Shown here one piece after another: positions 45,552 through 57,415 of a DNA stretch of 64,000 nt; the stretch's first letter is position 1; each line of letters opens with the position of its first letter. Source of the stretch: Paralithodes platypus (Eukaryota > Arthropoda > Malacostraca > Decapoda > Lithodidae); NCBI GenBank assembly GCA_032716605.1, contig CM064481.1, forward strand, positions 17,106,811-17,170,810. Reading direction: 5' to 3'. The notes beneath the pieces were generated by a model, which ran no database searches, was not told the origin of the DNA, and saw only the letters and a program-made list of their open reading frames with translations. The translations under genes and the position numbers were made by a program.

Positions 45552-45842
45552 AAACTAGTGGATATATCTTGCAAAATATATCCAATGCTTAAAATTAAAT
45601 TGCTTCACAGCCAAAAACTACTTACAACAACACTGTTGTTTGTACTATAATTGTACTAGCACAATTTCCTGTAATGAATAGTACAGATAAATTTTCATAT
45701 CACAACACCCATAAACAGTATCACAGCTCACATACTCCGGCAGGGTCTAGGGTGTCCTATGTTACACTGACTGTACCCTCCCCCCCTTTTCTTGAAATTA
45801 AACAATAAGTGACTTAGGGGCCACCTAGACCCTCTGCCTTAA

Positions 45843-45942
45843 CCCTTCAACCCCGGGTGGTACACGTGTGTACCATTATGTTTTGACCCGAGGAACCCGG
45901 GTGGTACAACATTGTACCATTGCTTGCGTATGTGCTTTCGAA
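45843..45942 (+). promoter_or_regulatory. piggyBac left terminal region with two dyads
   Basis: A terminal 16-bp repeat followed by two near-palindromes about 48 bp apart (within 45858-45873 and 45900-45925). In studied piggyBac elements the C-terminal Cys-rich domain binds a palindromic subterminal repeat; these dyads are likely equivalents. The right end shows no such pair. Confidence 0.55.
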
Positions 45943-46033
45943 TGGCGCGCGTAAACATTTCGTTCCGTGGTCGCTAGGTGACGCCACCAGACACCATGTA
46001 CGCCACCAAAACAGTCTCCACCCTGCCGCCAAC

Positions 46034-48940
46034 ATGGATACTAGCCCAAAAAGTGATTCCCCTGTGTCCGATTCCATGCTCCCTTCGACGCCTGCCCAGG
46101 TTCGTCGCGCCCTAACGCAAAGGCACGTACAAGATGCGTTGACTCCCGGAGGTATTGAAATAGCTTTGAGGAGTTATGAATGTGGTGAAGGACTAAATAG
46201 TGTTGATGACTTGGGCAGTGATAGCTCCGAGTCTTATCAGTCGCACTATCGTGAAGATTTAGACGATCTAGACGAAATTCATCAAAGAGACGCGCAATTT
46301 GTTGGATTTGAGCATGACGATGATAGTGATGATAGTACTGAACGTGATATAGTTGTGCAAGGTGATGAGAGTGTAGTGAGAGTGAGCGAATGGGACAGCA
46401 CTAGGTCGACTGCCAAGTTTAGGTTGAGTGACACGACTCCTAGCCCTTCGCCAGCTAAATCCCCATTCAAGATACGTTTTTATAAGAAGCAAGTTCTTGA
46501 AAAGGCGGCCGCGGCAGCCAGGAAAGAGGCCCTAAAACTTGGTGAGGGAGCAGTGCGTGAGGGTGCCAGTGAGGGTGAGCGTGAGGGTGAGGTTGACCCG
46601 CCATTGTCTTCCTTATCTACCCACGCCACCCAGGCGCCCGCCATTCTTCCCCACCACCACCAGCACTGCCTAGGGTTGAGGACCCCCCACTTTCGGCCTA
46701 TTTACCCCCTATTTCCCCCGAGAGGAGACATACTACTAAAGAAAAGGAAAAGGAGAAAATATGTGAAAAAAGGAGCTACAAGTAGGCGCTCTTTGTTCGA
46801 GGCTCCCGCGGCTTCCACCCCTGCCGGTTCCAGCCATACGCCCCCGCAACTTTCCCCAGGGTCCACCCCACCTCTCCAGCCTACAACAGAGGTTGCTGAC
46901 GATGTATTTGACCTCGCATCCATACCTGCACCTACAGACACTGAACCAGTGCTGTCTACGACTCGTCGTAGGCCAAGGAGCCCCGAACCTCTGCATGAAG
47001 ATGACAGAGCCTCACCTGCCACTCCTTCCCCACCTCGCCGACCTACACGCCGCCCACGCATCATTCGTTCCCCGCGAGATTATGAGGGGGGGTCTGAAGA
47101 TGAAGGGCACCTCACAGATGACTCTGGCCATGATTACATGGGTCCACCGTCAGGGCAAGATGACCGCTCTGACGACAACGACGATGACTTTATGGACATC
47201 GATGACCCTCAACCCAGACGCTTGGCCCAGGGCCGTCGTGCTCCTGGCCGCCCTGGCCGGGCTGGGCCTGGGCGCCGTCGCGCTCCTGGCCGCCCTAGGG
47301 TGCGCGCCGCCAGAGTTCGTGGGCGTGCTGCCCCAGCTTCAGCTCCTCGTCAGCGTCGCCAGCAGGACCCATTTTATATTTTCAACTGGCAGGATGTGGC
47401 TGCTGATGAAGTGAATGACCCTGATGTAACCCCTTTTGATGAGGTACAGGAGGGTTCAGGAGTTACCCCAAGTTTTCCCGCAGGCCCCAATGCTCCACCA
47501 CATGAGCTTTTTGAGGCATTTTTTGATAAGGAGGTTACTGAGTTTGTCATAGAGGAGACAAACAAGCAGCACCAAATCCAGGTGAACTTTTTTGACAAGG
47601 TGACCAAGGGCCACATGAAGCGGTGGACCCCAGTGACTCATCCCGAGTTCATGGTGTTCCTGGCAATCACCATGCTAATGCCTCATGTAAAGAAGCACAG
47701 GTTGGCTGACTATTGGATCACCAAAGATCTGATATCCACCCCTGCCTTCGGGAAATACATCTCTCGGGACCGGTACCTCGACATCCTCGGAGCGCTCCAT
47801 CTTGTCACCAACACCGACATGCATCTCTCTGACAAGCTGTGGAAGATTAGGACGTTGTACGAGATGATGCGAGAACGTTTCACGTCATACTTCACGCCCT
47901 TCTGCAACGTCTGTATTGACGAGTCTCTTGTGCTGTTCCGGGGAAAGCTGAGCTTCAGGCAGTACATCCCCTCAAAGAGACATCGCTTTGGTATAAAGTT
48001 CTTTGTGCTGTGCGATTGCCAAACTGGCTATGTCCTGGACTTCCTGGTCTACAGCGGGAAGGAAGGGGACGTGGAAATAGAGCCCCTCATTGGCTTTGGC
48101 GGAGCAGTGGTTCAAGCCATGATGAACCGGTACTTCCAGAAGAATCACGTCCTCTACACGGACAACTACTACACGTCCCCCACTCTCTCAAACTACCTCC
48201 ATCAGCGCAAGACGGGGACTGTAGGCACAGTTAGAGCGAAAAGGAAGGGCATGCCAACTTTCCCTCCTAAAACCAAGAAAGGCGATGTCTTCAAGAAGAA
48301 GTCGGGACCCATTCTGGCTATCCACTGGCACGACCAGCGGAAGGTCAACCTCCTGAGCACCATCCACAAGGGGGAAATGGTTGAGACTGGCAAGGTGGAT
48401 CGCCGCACCCAAGTCAGGGTGACCAAGCCCGATGCTGTAATGGACTACAACATAAATATGAGGCTGGTGGACAAGTCCGACATGCAGATAGGCTTCATCG
48501 ACTGTCTGCGTACCTCGTGCAGATGGTACAAAAAGTTCTTTCTGCACATGGTGGACATGTCAATGCTGAATGCCGACAATATCTACAGGCTTCGGAATCA
48601 GCGCACACCCAGGAAGTTCAGTAGCCTGCGGAGGTTCCAAAAACAGGTGTTGGTGGAGCTCCTGGACAGGTATGCTACGCCACAGAGGGCAGTGGCACAA
48701 CCTGGGCGCCCCGTTCAGGGCCGCATGCAGTGTGCACAGTATCTAAATGTGCACAAGCTCGGTTACCTGCCTCTGGATCGAGATGGAGTCACCATTAGCA
48801 GAAGGCGGTGCCATGTCTGCTGGAACAGCCAGGTGAGGCCGAGGAAGCAGAAAAAGACCACCATGCAGTGTGTGGAGTGCCAGGTGTCACTATGTGCTAT
48901 ACCGTGCTTTGCTGAGTACCACACCAAGCAGGAGTACTAA
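46034..48940 (+). CDS. piggyBac transposase, 968 aa
   Basis: The ATG at 46034 (gccaacATGG, good context) starts MDTSPKSDSPVSD; the open frame extends upstream without another ATG. The N-terminal ~470 residues are acidic and low in complexity, with an Arg/Gly/Pro block holding AT-hook-like GRP motifs (about 395-440). The DDE_Tnp_1_7-type catalytic domain follows. Catalytic aspartates: D629 (VCIDESLVLFRG), D710 (LYTDNYYTS) and D813 with D816 (MRLVDKSDM), corresponding to D268, D346, D447 and D450 of the cabbage-looper enzyme. The C-terminus is a Cys-rich domain (RRRCHVCWNSQ ... QCVECQVSLC ... CFAEYH). It would cut and paste the element at TTAA. No stop or frameshift was seen. The protein is longer than the classic ~600 aa because of the N-terminal extension. 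Confidence 0.93.
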   Translation: MDTSPKSDSPVSDSMLPSTPAQVRRALTQRHVQDALTPGGIEIALRSYECGEGLNSVDDLGSDSSESYQSHYREDLDDLDEIHQRDAQFVGFEHDDDSDDSTERDIVVQGDESVVRVSEWDSTRSTAKFRLSDTTPSPSPAKSPFKIRFYKKQVLEKAAAAARKEALKLGEGAVREGASEGEREGEVDPPLSSLSTHATQAPAILPHHHQHCLGLRTPHFRPIYPLFPPRGDILLKKRKRRKYVKKGATSRRSLFEAPAASTPAGSSHTPPQLSPGSTPPLQPTTEVADDVFDLASIPAPTDTEPVLSTTRRRPRSPEPLHEDDRASPATPSPPRRPTRRPRIIRSPRDYEGGSEDEGHLTDDSGHDYMGPPSGQDDRSDDNDDDFMDIDDPQPRRLAQGRRAPGRPGRAGPGRRRAPGRPRVRAARVRGRAAPASAPRQRRQQDPFYIFNWQDVAADEVNDPDVTPFDEVQEGSGVTPSFPAGPNAPPHELFEAFFDKEVTEFVIEETNKQHQIQVNFFDKVTKGHMKRWTPVTHPEFMVFLAITMLMPHVKKHRLADYWITKDLISTPAFGKYISRDRYLDILGALHLVTNTDMHLSDKLWKIRTLYEMMRERFTSYFTPFCNVCIDESLVLFRGKLSFRQYIPSKRHRFGIKFFVLCDCQTGYVLDFLVYSGKEGDVEIEPLIGFGGAVVQAMMNRYFQKNHVLYTDNYYTSPTLSNYLHQRKTGTVGTVRAKRKGMPTFPPKTKKGDVFKKKSGPILAIHWHDQRKVNLLSTIHKGEMVETGKVDRRTQVRVTKPDAVMDYNINMRLVDKSDMQIGFIDCLRTSCRWYKKFFLHMVDMSMLNADNIYRLRNQRTPRKFSSLRRFQKQVLVELLDRYATPQRAVAQPGRPVQGRMQCAQYLNVHKLGYLPLDRDGVTISRRRCHVCWNSQVRPRKQKKTTMQCVECQVSLCAIPCFAEYHTKQEY

Positions 48941-49099
48941 CTAATAATCATAGTGAAAGTACAAAAGACTGACAATATGTATGTATATAGGCAACAAGTG
49001 GAAATAAAACAATGAATTGTGATAAAAAAGTAATGTATTATGAAAACATAAATAAATAAGTGAAAACAGACACAATAAATTGTATATAAAACATTTACA

Positions 49100-49790
49100 A
49101 AGCATATAACTAAGTGAAAGTGACACATGACATAATATTAGATGGCCAAAGTATAATAAACACCTGTGATAACGAATAATCACTGCCTAATATAACAATA
49201 ACCTACCTCAATTACTAATAAAATGTACCGTATCAAGTGAAAATGAGCATTATCAGTGACAGTGACACTCTCTCAAGCATATTTACCAAAGTAAAAGTGA
49301 CACACGAAGTAATATTAGATGGCCAAAGTATAATAAACACCTGTGATAACGAATAATCAGTGCCTAATATAACAATAACCTACCTCAATTACTAATAAAA
49401 TGTACCGTATCAAGTGAAAATGAGCATTATTAGTGACAGTGACACTCTCTAAAGCATATTTATCAAAGTGAAAATGACACAACACCCAATACTTGATGGC
49501 CAAAGTACAATAAACACCTGTGATAACGAATAATCAGTGCCTAATATAACAATAACCTACCTCAATTACTAATAAAATGTACCGTATCAAGTGAAAATGA
49601 GCATTATCAGTGACAGTGACACTCTCTCAAGCATATTTACCAAAGTGAAAGTGACACACGAACTAATATTAGATGGCCAAAGTATAATAAACACCTGTGA
49701 TAACTAATAATCAGTGCGTAATATAACAATAACCAGCCTCAATTACTCATAAAAACTACGGTATCGAGTGAAAATGTGAAATATTAGTGA
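49100..49790. repeat. 177-bp tandem repeat in piggyBac 3' region
   Basis: The unit holding gatggccaaagtataataaa starts near 49140, 49317, 49494 and 49671, exactly 177 bp apart; the last copy is most diverged. It lies between the transposase stop and the right terminus. Confidence 0.92.
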
Positions 49791-50207
49791 CAATGATAGC
49801 CTAATACACATATTTTATATAATTGGACTCCAAATAACTATAATAACATCACTATCAATAAATAAAATCGCCTCCGGGAGGTAAAAACTCTGGCGCGACG
49901 AGTGGCTAAGTGCGCAGTAGTTTAGCCAAGCCGGGGCCTGGGCCAAGGCGACGCATCCGAACGCGGGAAGATTTTCCCGCATAAAAAATCACTCCACTTC
50001 CCGCGCTCGCCATTATGCAATCACTTGGGCTAGAGACCTCTACTCAACGGCATTCTACACATGAAGGTTTGTGCACATTTTTTTTTTTTTTTTATAACTT
50101 TGTGTCATGTATTTCAGGAGTAACAGGTGAATCAACATGGACCAAAATTCCTCAAAACCCCCGGTCACAGAGTACAGTCACGATCTACCCTAACCGGGGT
50201 TGGAGGG

Positions 50208-51210
50208 TTAAAGCTATACATGGCAAGGAAGGTTTGTCTAGAGCTACTGAAAGGTATCGAGTCAAAAACGTATGATTAGAGGCCCACAACTGTGTGGACG
50301 TAATATCTTCAACATAATTTTTTTTAAGGAAACGTAAAGAGGCTGCCCACTTGCGTAAATCGTGGGCCCTACCCACAACGCCGGGATTACTCTCTTTAAT
50401 GACCTCGACCAAGAGAGAAGCCAGTTTACGTTTCATCAAGCGTTTACCCGTACTTGCTACCCATAAAGCACCCTGGTGATTTAGAGGTGCCACTCTCAAA
50501 TATTTGGTTAGAGCTTGCACTGGACATAAATTATGGTGCACCTTTCCCCTTTTCAACGCCGGCACCGAGAACTCTGAAAACACGTGTTCACTGTGTTCAT
50601 TCTTGGCTATGAACCCTGGGGAAGGTGCAATGTGAATACACTCATTAAGCCTACCAAACCTGAGGCAATTAGGTGTGTTGCTCATCGCCGCCAGCTCAGA
50701 TACTCTGTTCCCGGTAGCCAAAGCCATAAGGAATACTGCCTTTTATAAAAGAAATGTAAAATCTGCAGTATGTTGGTACAGACGGGAATGAAGTAACGAC
50801 AATGCTTTGTCCAGAGACCAGGTAGGCATGAGCTGACGGGGAGGTGGGCGGAGTTTAAAACATGCCCTCATAAAACCTGTTTCCTCCGCGACTGGTATGG
50901 TGAGACCGGTAAGGTCCAAAAATGGCATCCTAATCGCTGTTAAGTGATTTTTTAACGTTGCTACAGACAAACGTTTCTGCTCGAACAGATAATTTAAATA
51001 TTTAAAAACCAAAGCCACCGAGGGCACAGTTTGTTCTGTTCTAAGAATCCAAGAAGTAAAGGCTTGCCAATGCGATTGATACTGTCGCTATGTAGACTGG
51101 GTATATTGATTCATGAATTTATTGGTCACGTCTCTACCATATGGTACTAGCCACTTGGCCTCCTGAATGTCCATAATGCAAAAGTCAGCGAGGTCTCTAG
51201 GTTGCCAATT
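50208..51210 (-). pseudogene. DIRS tyrosine recombinase, copy 2
   Basis: Two frames. The N-terminal core (PSVALVFKYLNYLFEQKRLS and on, 50743-51027) and the catalytic part (50212-50727) have ATGNRVSELAAM (Arg I), AHDLRKWAASLRF (His-x-x-Arg) and FLTRYLSVAL (Tyr). A frameshift near 50735 separates them. The piggyBac element enters after SLPCIAL, replacing only the last few codons seen in copy 1 (RQRV). The enzyme would insert the DIRS circle into DNA without cutting a duplication. Confidence 0.87.
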
Positions 51211-51214
51211 GTGT

Positions 51215-53100
51215 CTAAGTGGAAAACCCGACCGGGAGTGACACCGGGTGCGGGCACCACGTTTTCAATTGCTGGTACCACAACTGCGCCGGCCACAGGG
51301 GCGCGATTAGCGAGACTACGCCCCGATAATCCTGTAGTTTGTTTACTACGTGGCACATTAGAGACGCGTCTGGCGTCGGAAACAGATAAATGGAACTCCA
51401 CCTGTTCCAGTCTGTCACCAGTGCGTCTGGCCCGCCCGCCGGCGTTATCGTCCGGCGGGTGAGGTACAGTGGGAGTTTGTGAGTCTCCTCTGACGCAAAC
51501 AAATCCACTTGTGGATGGTAAGGCTCCGCAATCATTTGGTCGAAAATGGTTTGCTTGAGCGCCCATTCTACTGTTGTGCTCTGTCTCCGAGACAGAGCGT
51601 CTGCCCAGACGTTTGCTACGCCTGGGAGATAAGATGCGTGAACATGAATGTCCAGCCTGTTGGCTAGAATAAAAATCTTTTCTGACACGTTTAGCAACTT
51701 CCGAGATCTCGTCGACCCTTGTTTCTGAATACAGTGAACCGCATTCAGATTGTCCATTCTGAAGGCCACCGACTTGCCCCGTAAAGTAGAGCCGTGAGCC
51801 TGAAGGAAATATAAGGGGACTAGTAATTCTTTGACATTGATGTGGGAGATTTCTAAATGGGTCCAAAGCCCTTGACCCTGGTGCCCTTGGTTTGACTGAA
51901 AGCCCCAACCTATCGTTCCTGACGCATCCGTGTCTACCCATACCGTCGGCGGAGGAGAGGTCCATGACATTACTGAGTGCAACGTTTCCCTCTTCGCCCA
52001 GACCGCTAGCAAGTTGTAGATTAATTTTGGTATGGGCCATAATTTTTCCGCCGGCAATAGTGGAAAACATTTGTAGCCTTCCAATATTAAATGTTTGACT
52101 TTCAACCGGCCCAACTTTACAGTTAGTTGAATCCAGTTGAGAGAGCCGACCAGAGACTCCCAGATTCTCCGTGTCGTAGTCAGACTGTGAAGGAACAGAA
52201 ACAATTTCCTGCGAAATCTGTTTCGATTGTCCACACTCTGACTCAGAGTGAGAGTAGCTGTGTCCCAAACCAGCCCTATCCACTGAACTACTCGTGAGGG
52301 AACAAGGTTTGACTTTACCAGGTTTACCTTGAATCCTAGAGATTTGACATGATTTAATGTTATGTTGACATGATTGATGCATAATTGTTCCGTCTCTGCC
52401 ACCACTAGCCAGTCGTCTAGATACCACAAAATCCTGATCCCTTGCTCTAACAAGGGCATCAGGGCTTGCCGGACTAATTTCGTGAATAAGCGAGGTGCTA
52501 GGTTCAATCCAAACGGCATCCTCTGAAAGACATAAGTCTGATGCATTATTCGTAAGGCCAGAAACCGTTGAAATCTTTTGTTTACCGAGACGTGCCAATA
52601 CGCGTCTGTCAGGTCTAAAGAACACATCCATCCTCCCGGCGGAAGTGTTAGCCTGATTTGATTCACTGTCAGCATCCTGAAGGACACGTTGTGAATATGG
52701 AGGTTCAGATAAGACAGGTCTACAACTGGTCTCATCTGAACACTGTCCCTTTTGGGCACTAGAAATAGTTTGGATGTAAAGACTGGGTAATTTTGAGGAA
52801 CCGGGATGATGACATTCTTGGCGATCATTTCTCGGATCAGTGACTCCACCTCTAATGAAACTAAATTTGCCTTTGTCGGCTGACGTAAACGAGGTCGCCA
52901 GAGCCACTGCCAGGTGATGCCTTTGCGTGCCACCATCCTCGCCCAAGTATTTAATGGCCATGCGTGGTAACACGTCCGGAACGACCCAGTTAGCAGACAA
53001 GGATTCGCCGGCTGTACTACCCTCCGATCCACCCGCTGTGAGACCGGCCCTGAGAGAGACTTTAGTTTTTTGATGGTGGTGGTGGTGGATGCTTAGCCGA
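51215..53100 (-). CDS. DIRS reverse transcriptase/RNase H, copy 2
   Basis: An open frame of about 600 residues. Upstream VFTSKLFLVPKRD leads into MRPVVDLSYLN, SLDLTDAYWHV (first catalytic Asp), MPFGLNLAPRLFTK and ILWYLDDWLVV (catalytic YLDD). The RNase H domain follows with WVDTDASGTIGWG, NVKELLVPLYFL, AFRMDNLNAVHC and NVWADALSRRQS, giving its D-E-D-D set. It turns the DIRS transcript into DNA. The frame ends at GFST near 51215 because of a 1-base difference from copy 1 (gtggaaaacccg against gtggaacaacccg). In copy 1 the frame continues into the recombinase. A longer overlapping minus-strand frame (51147-53168) has no RT motifs and is a shadow. The start codon is uncertain. Confidence 0.88.
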
Positions 53101-53179
53101 CTGGCCGGCGTTGGCAGAAGACGGGCCCTGGCCCGGTCTGTTATACTTTCGTCCTTTATGACCTGCAAACTTTCCTTGT

Positions 53180-55659
53180 TTATACCTGTACTGACCTTGG
53201 GGGGGAAGAGGACTTAGGTAGAAGAAAGGGCTTGGACCCACCTGGCTGAGCTTTTGCGACTGGCTTGGGTTTGGGAAAGTTAAAAGCAGGTTTCTTAGAA
53301 GGGGCGGGACTGTGCTTAAAGGCCTGAGCCATGTTAAATACAGTTCTCCACACATCAGGGGACATTAAAGAGGGAGTTAGCACCGGCGACATGACCACCT
53401 GGTTCGCAATTCTATCAGGAAGTTTCCTCACCAGGGACATCCTAAGATCCTGTCTCGCCCGCACCGCCTCGAGCAAGGCTGTACGGATATCCCCCAACGA
53501 CTGAATAGAAGTCTGAAGGAGTAAACGTCGAGATAGTTCAATTGATCTTCTGACATCCGCGTCCGCGATTGCCTGAGTAGATCTTAGCATAGACTTCGCC
53601 ACCTGGTGCGTAACAATGTATTGGGAAAAAGGTCTATACGCCTTCCCCCATAGCCTAAACTCCCGGTCTAGGTGAGCTGGGGAAGGTGTAATGAAAGGAT
53701 CTTTAAGTTCGCATAGATTGAGTTTGGGGGCAGCTAAAAATGCAAACAAAGCCGATGGAACTCCGCCGGCAGAAAAGATTGGCAGAGAGAACCAAGAATG
53801 GCTGTCCTGAGGAATTTGGTGCGAAGATTTTGAGGTGAAGGTGGTCGCAAAGTTCTGAGCCTCTACCTCCCATTCCACCCAAGGTCCTGGACCCAACTGC
53901 CCCACCTTCAAAACTGGAGTAGCGGCTGTGTCTGTGACCGTTTGTAAATCTAATTTTGGAGTGAGAGCTGACAGTGCTTTTATATCATTAAAACCGTCAT
54001 GCTTGGTCCAGTCAGAAAACAGTTTTGAAGCTGATGCAGGGGGTAGTGCAGGTGTAGCTGTATACACAAAATAGTCATGGTGATAATAGTTAGGAATGGC
54101 CTTAATATTAACATCAAGTACATTACCCAAAATATCTAAAGCTCGTAACTTTCTAGATTTATTTCCTTGGATTACCCACTCTCGTGGCACTGGAAGTTCC
54201 CCTGACAAAGTGGGCTGTGCTACCTCTGGCTTAGTTGGGACCATTTGTACCCATGAATCATCTGGACCGTATAAAAGGGGCATAGCTACCTTTCTTAACG
54301 GTGCTTTATCTAAAGGGGGAGGATTCACGTCCGCTACTACCCTTACACTAGAAGTAGTCAGTGCCGCCGAAGCAGGCCTAGTAACCATAGTAGGTGATAC
54401 AGAAGGAGGGTACGGAATCTGAGTTAAAGCAATGGAAGTAGTCAGAGGCCGAACACTTGAAATTGTCATGGAAGCTCCCAGGTCCACTGTAGGAGTCTCC
54501 GGCTGCTGGCCAAATTTTTTCGTTAGAGCAGTAGCTAATAACCCATCTATTTCCTCCGCCGTGACAAATTTAGCAGATGAAGAACTAAGAGGTGAATCAT
54601 TCCTATCCTGTGAGTCGCCTAAAACTGAACCCGACTCCTGCACCTCCATGTCAGAGACACCTCATCCTTGTCATCTGGCCCGTCACGAGAGGATTCCGCC
54701 GAAGCCGGGACCTCTTCATGTTGCCATGTTAAGTCTGGAATGGATGATGGGATCGCAGCGTCCCTGTGGACGTCCGCCATTACCTGTGTCTCCTGAACCA
54801 GATGTGGGCCTTCATTCCATGGTTGGGAATACCTCCACACACCCAGGCCTTGGCCTGAACTCCCTTGGGAGTCAGTTACCCCATCAACCACTGAGCCCCC
54901 ACTAGACCCTTCTAGAGGGCGATCACTGCCCACAGAACTCTCTAATTCTAAGTTTATAATATCCGTTGGCAACCTGTCCGCCGGTAACACCCCCACCACA
55001 GTCTCTGACTCCACTCCCGCCCCATCAGATTGGACATTAGATATGTCGGGAGTAGAGGCAGAAAGTGAGGCATGAGGCTCCGGCGAATGCCGAGAGGCCT
55101 TTCGTTCATGAGAATCTTTCCTGGAAGATTTGTGGCTTCGGTGTGACTTAGATCTATCACTAGAACTGCTCTTGGACTTCTCAGATCTATCACTAGAACT
55201 GCTCTTGGACTTCTCCTCTTTGATCTTCTTTCTCGCCGGTGAAGAAGAGTGACTAAGCGGCTGTTGTCTGAGGGGCGACCTGGACCTGGACCGCGCCCGT
55301 GACGTGGAGGCTGTCACCGGGGGCGTAGGTTCACGAGGTCTCTTCGATGTGGCGGGGGCTGGAGTAAGTACTGTACCCTGCCCAGTCTCTGCCGACTTTC
55401 GTACAATTACTCTAGATTTAGAAGGGGTACGTTTAATAGGGGGGTGCTCAATAAGTAATTTATCCCAAAGAATTACGTTATCACATTGAAGGGCTTTATG
55501 AGCCACTGTGGTAGCATAAGTGGACAACAGCTGCCTGACCTCCCGCAAAGCGACCGCCGCGGGTCTATCATTGTCTCGCAATACTTTATTACTCAATTGA
55601 GTACCGTACAGAAGGTACAGTTCTGCATCACCCACAAACCCCTTGAGCGATCTAAACAT
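53180..55659 (-). pseudogene. DIRS gag-like gene, copy 2, one frameshift
   Basis: The first part (54619-55659) starts MFRSLKGFVGDAELYLLYG and has a Ser/Arg/Lys-rich middle (RARSRSRSPLR, SSSDRSEKSKSSSSDRS). It runs to SSRDGPDDKDEVS, where a 1-base shift near 54655 moves the frame. The second part (53180-54649) continues MEVQESGSVLGDSQD, AEEIDGLL, SPPPLDKAP-like text, LLEAVRARQDLRMSLVRKL and KPAFNFPKPKP. Copy 1 reads through the shift site in one frame, so the break is private to copy 2. The role is inferred from position before RT; no zinc knuckle or capsid motif is obvious. Confidence 0.7.
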
Positions 55660-57415
55660 TTAACACATCTAATGCAAAGAGTGTGTGCAAAGATAGGGAT
55701 ACCTGAACAGGAGGGTGTAACACACAAAGCAAAAACAGGGTCTAGGGCAGCCATGACAGAGACTGGTGGAAAAACTAACCCACCCCCGGGTTTACTCCAG
55801 GTTCTCTATAGACCCGCCGGAACTCCGCCCTGGAAAAAAGAAAATTTCCAGGAATTAATGCTCATAAGGTCACACCAATATGTTCGAACACAAGTGTTAA
55901 ATAACCCGCCGGGTAACGAGACGTAATACACAACCATTACAGCTCGCTACGCGGGAGGTTCATAAGTAAAGATTTCAGAATATCTTAACCTATCCAAAAG
56001 ATTTACGAATATCCTCTGACATGATATAAAGACCAGCATGGCTTTTATAAATGACGCAGTCTTCCCAGTGGTGTTTGTTAAGTTTTACTGGAAAACCCAT
56101 AAAAGACGCTGGCCCCCGTATTATCTCGCAGATCAAAAACTGGGAAGCCTGTCTTAAATGCTAGATCTGACTTCTCCCGAAGCGTCCTAGATCGCCGTAT
56201 GTCGAAGGCGGCGATACTTTAACGTATCCCTCAATTGTCTGGTCAACTATACTGAATTGCAAATCCGTTAAACCCACCTTCCTAAGGTGCAACCGCCAGG
56301 TGTGAATTTTAAGTTTATAACGTTAACCCCAATTGTTCCTATCCCCACTTCTTTGCAAAAGATTGCCGGGGAGGAAAGACCAATCAACAAACAGCCTAGT
56401 TTTACTGGCTTTGCAAAACCGGGAAAACTAAACTCAACAAGTGTCCGCTTGGAACACTTAGTTAAATGGGTAAAGCCATTCCGCCGGGAAACACAGTAAG
56501 CCTGAACACAGGCTCCACCACAGAGACGCAGTCCTGGAGAGCCTCAAGCCACTACTCGCCGGGGAAAACAAGCCTTTTTTAACCACGCGTGATTAAAACT
56601 CGGCAACCAGCCGGGTTTTCACGGTGTAACCGAGAAAACCCGCCGGAAAAGGCAACCCACCCCGCCCAGATTCAATCTGAACGCACCAAATAGACCGTGG
56701 AATTAGCCAAAGCACAACTAACCCAGGACACATAATTAGTCCGTGGAATTAGCCAATACACAACTAATCCAGGACACACAAATAGTCCGTGGAATTAGCC
56801 AATACACAACTAAACTAGGACACACATGACACAGTAGTACATATTTATAACATAAATCAATAACACTTGTACATGTGGCAAAGCTACGAGAGGCTGGCTA
56901 GGCCTAAGCAGACGGAAATAATATGTAATCATGTCGTAATATAAACAAAAAGCACTGAATCATATCACAACAGGAACCACCGTCAACACACCAATGTAGC
57001 ACAAAATTCCCGGCAAAGGGAAGAACTGACTCGGGACCCAGAAAAAACTTCACTAAGTGAAGAAAAATACGCTGGGAATGTCAGAGAAAAGAAAATGCTA
57101 CTTCATCAGAAAGATAAGAAGAAGCCTAATAACGCGTAGAGAAAGCCGCCTACATCACAAAGCTAGCTAACCGCGCAAACGATTCACGCGTCCACCACGG
57201 GACCACGAGGGTACACCCGAAATAGATGTCCCAAACACACGACCCAAAATACACTGCACTGCGGGCAACCCGCCCAGGACACTCCTGCTACGCATATCCT
57301 AACCTTACTCGATATATCCCGGAGTAAACAAATGAGAAAAAACTCACTAGGGACGCAGCAAATGCGGAACCAGCGGAGCGTGGGGAGGCACGTCCGGGTA
57401 GGTTGAGCGCAGAGC
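55660..57415. other. DIRS copy 2 leader
   Basis: About 1.75 kb between the terminal repeat and gag with no gene. It contains many ccgccggg boxes and a short tandem repeat at about 56690-56830 (agtccgtggaattagccaat plus acacaactaacccaggacac-like text, four units). The matching part of copy 1 (16060-16150) has three units. Confidence 0.7.

Larger units (their letters stand above)
45843..50207 (+). mobile_element. piggyBac transposon, apparently intact
   Basis: 4,365 bp flanked by TTAA on both sides (45839-45842, 50208-50211). The ends are cccttcaaccccgggt and, read inward from the right, ccctccaaccccggtt. The left end bears two dyads, ggtacacgtgtgtacc and ggtacaacattgtacc. It encodes a full-length transposase. 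It lies at the C-terminus of the recombinase gene of DIRS copy 2; DIRS copy 1 shows the same text without the insertion (gccgtaaagctatacatgg at 9737). Everything needed for movement looks present, though activity cannot be judged from sequence. Confidence 0.93.

Noticed and set aside
51147..53168. A 673-residue minus-strand frame
   Set aside because: It overlaps the DIRS RT/RNase H frame and has no RT motifs itself, so it is mostly a shadow frame; only its last part continues the polymerase after a frameshift.
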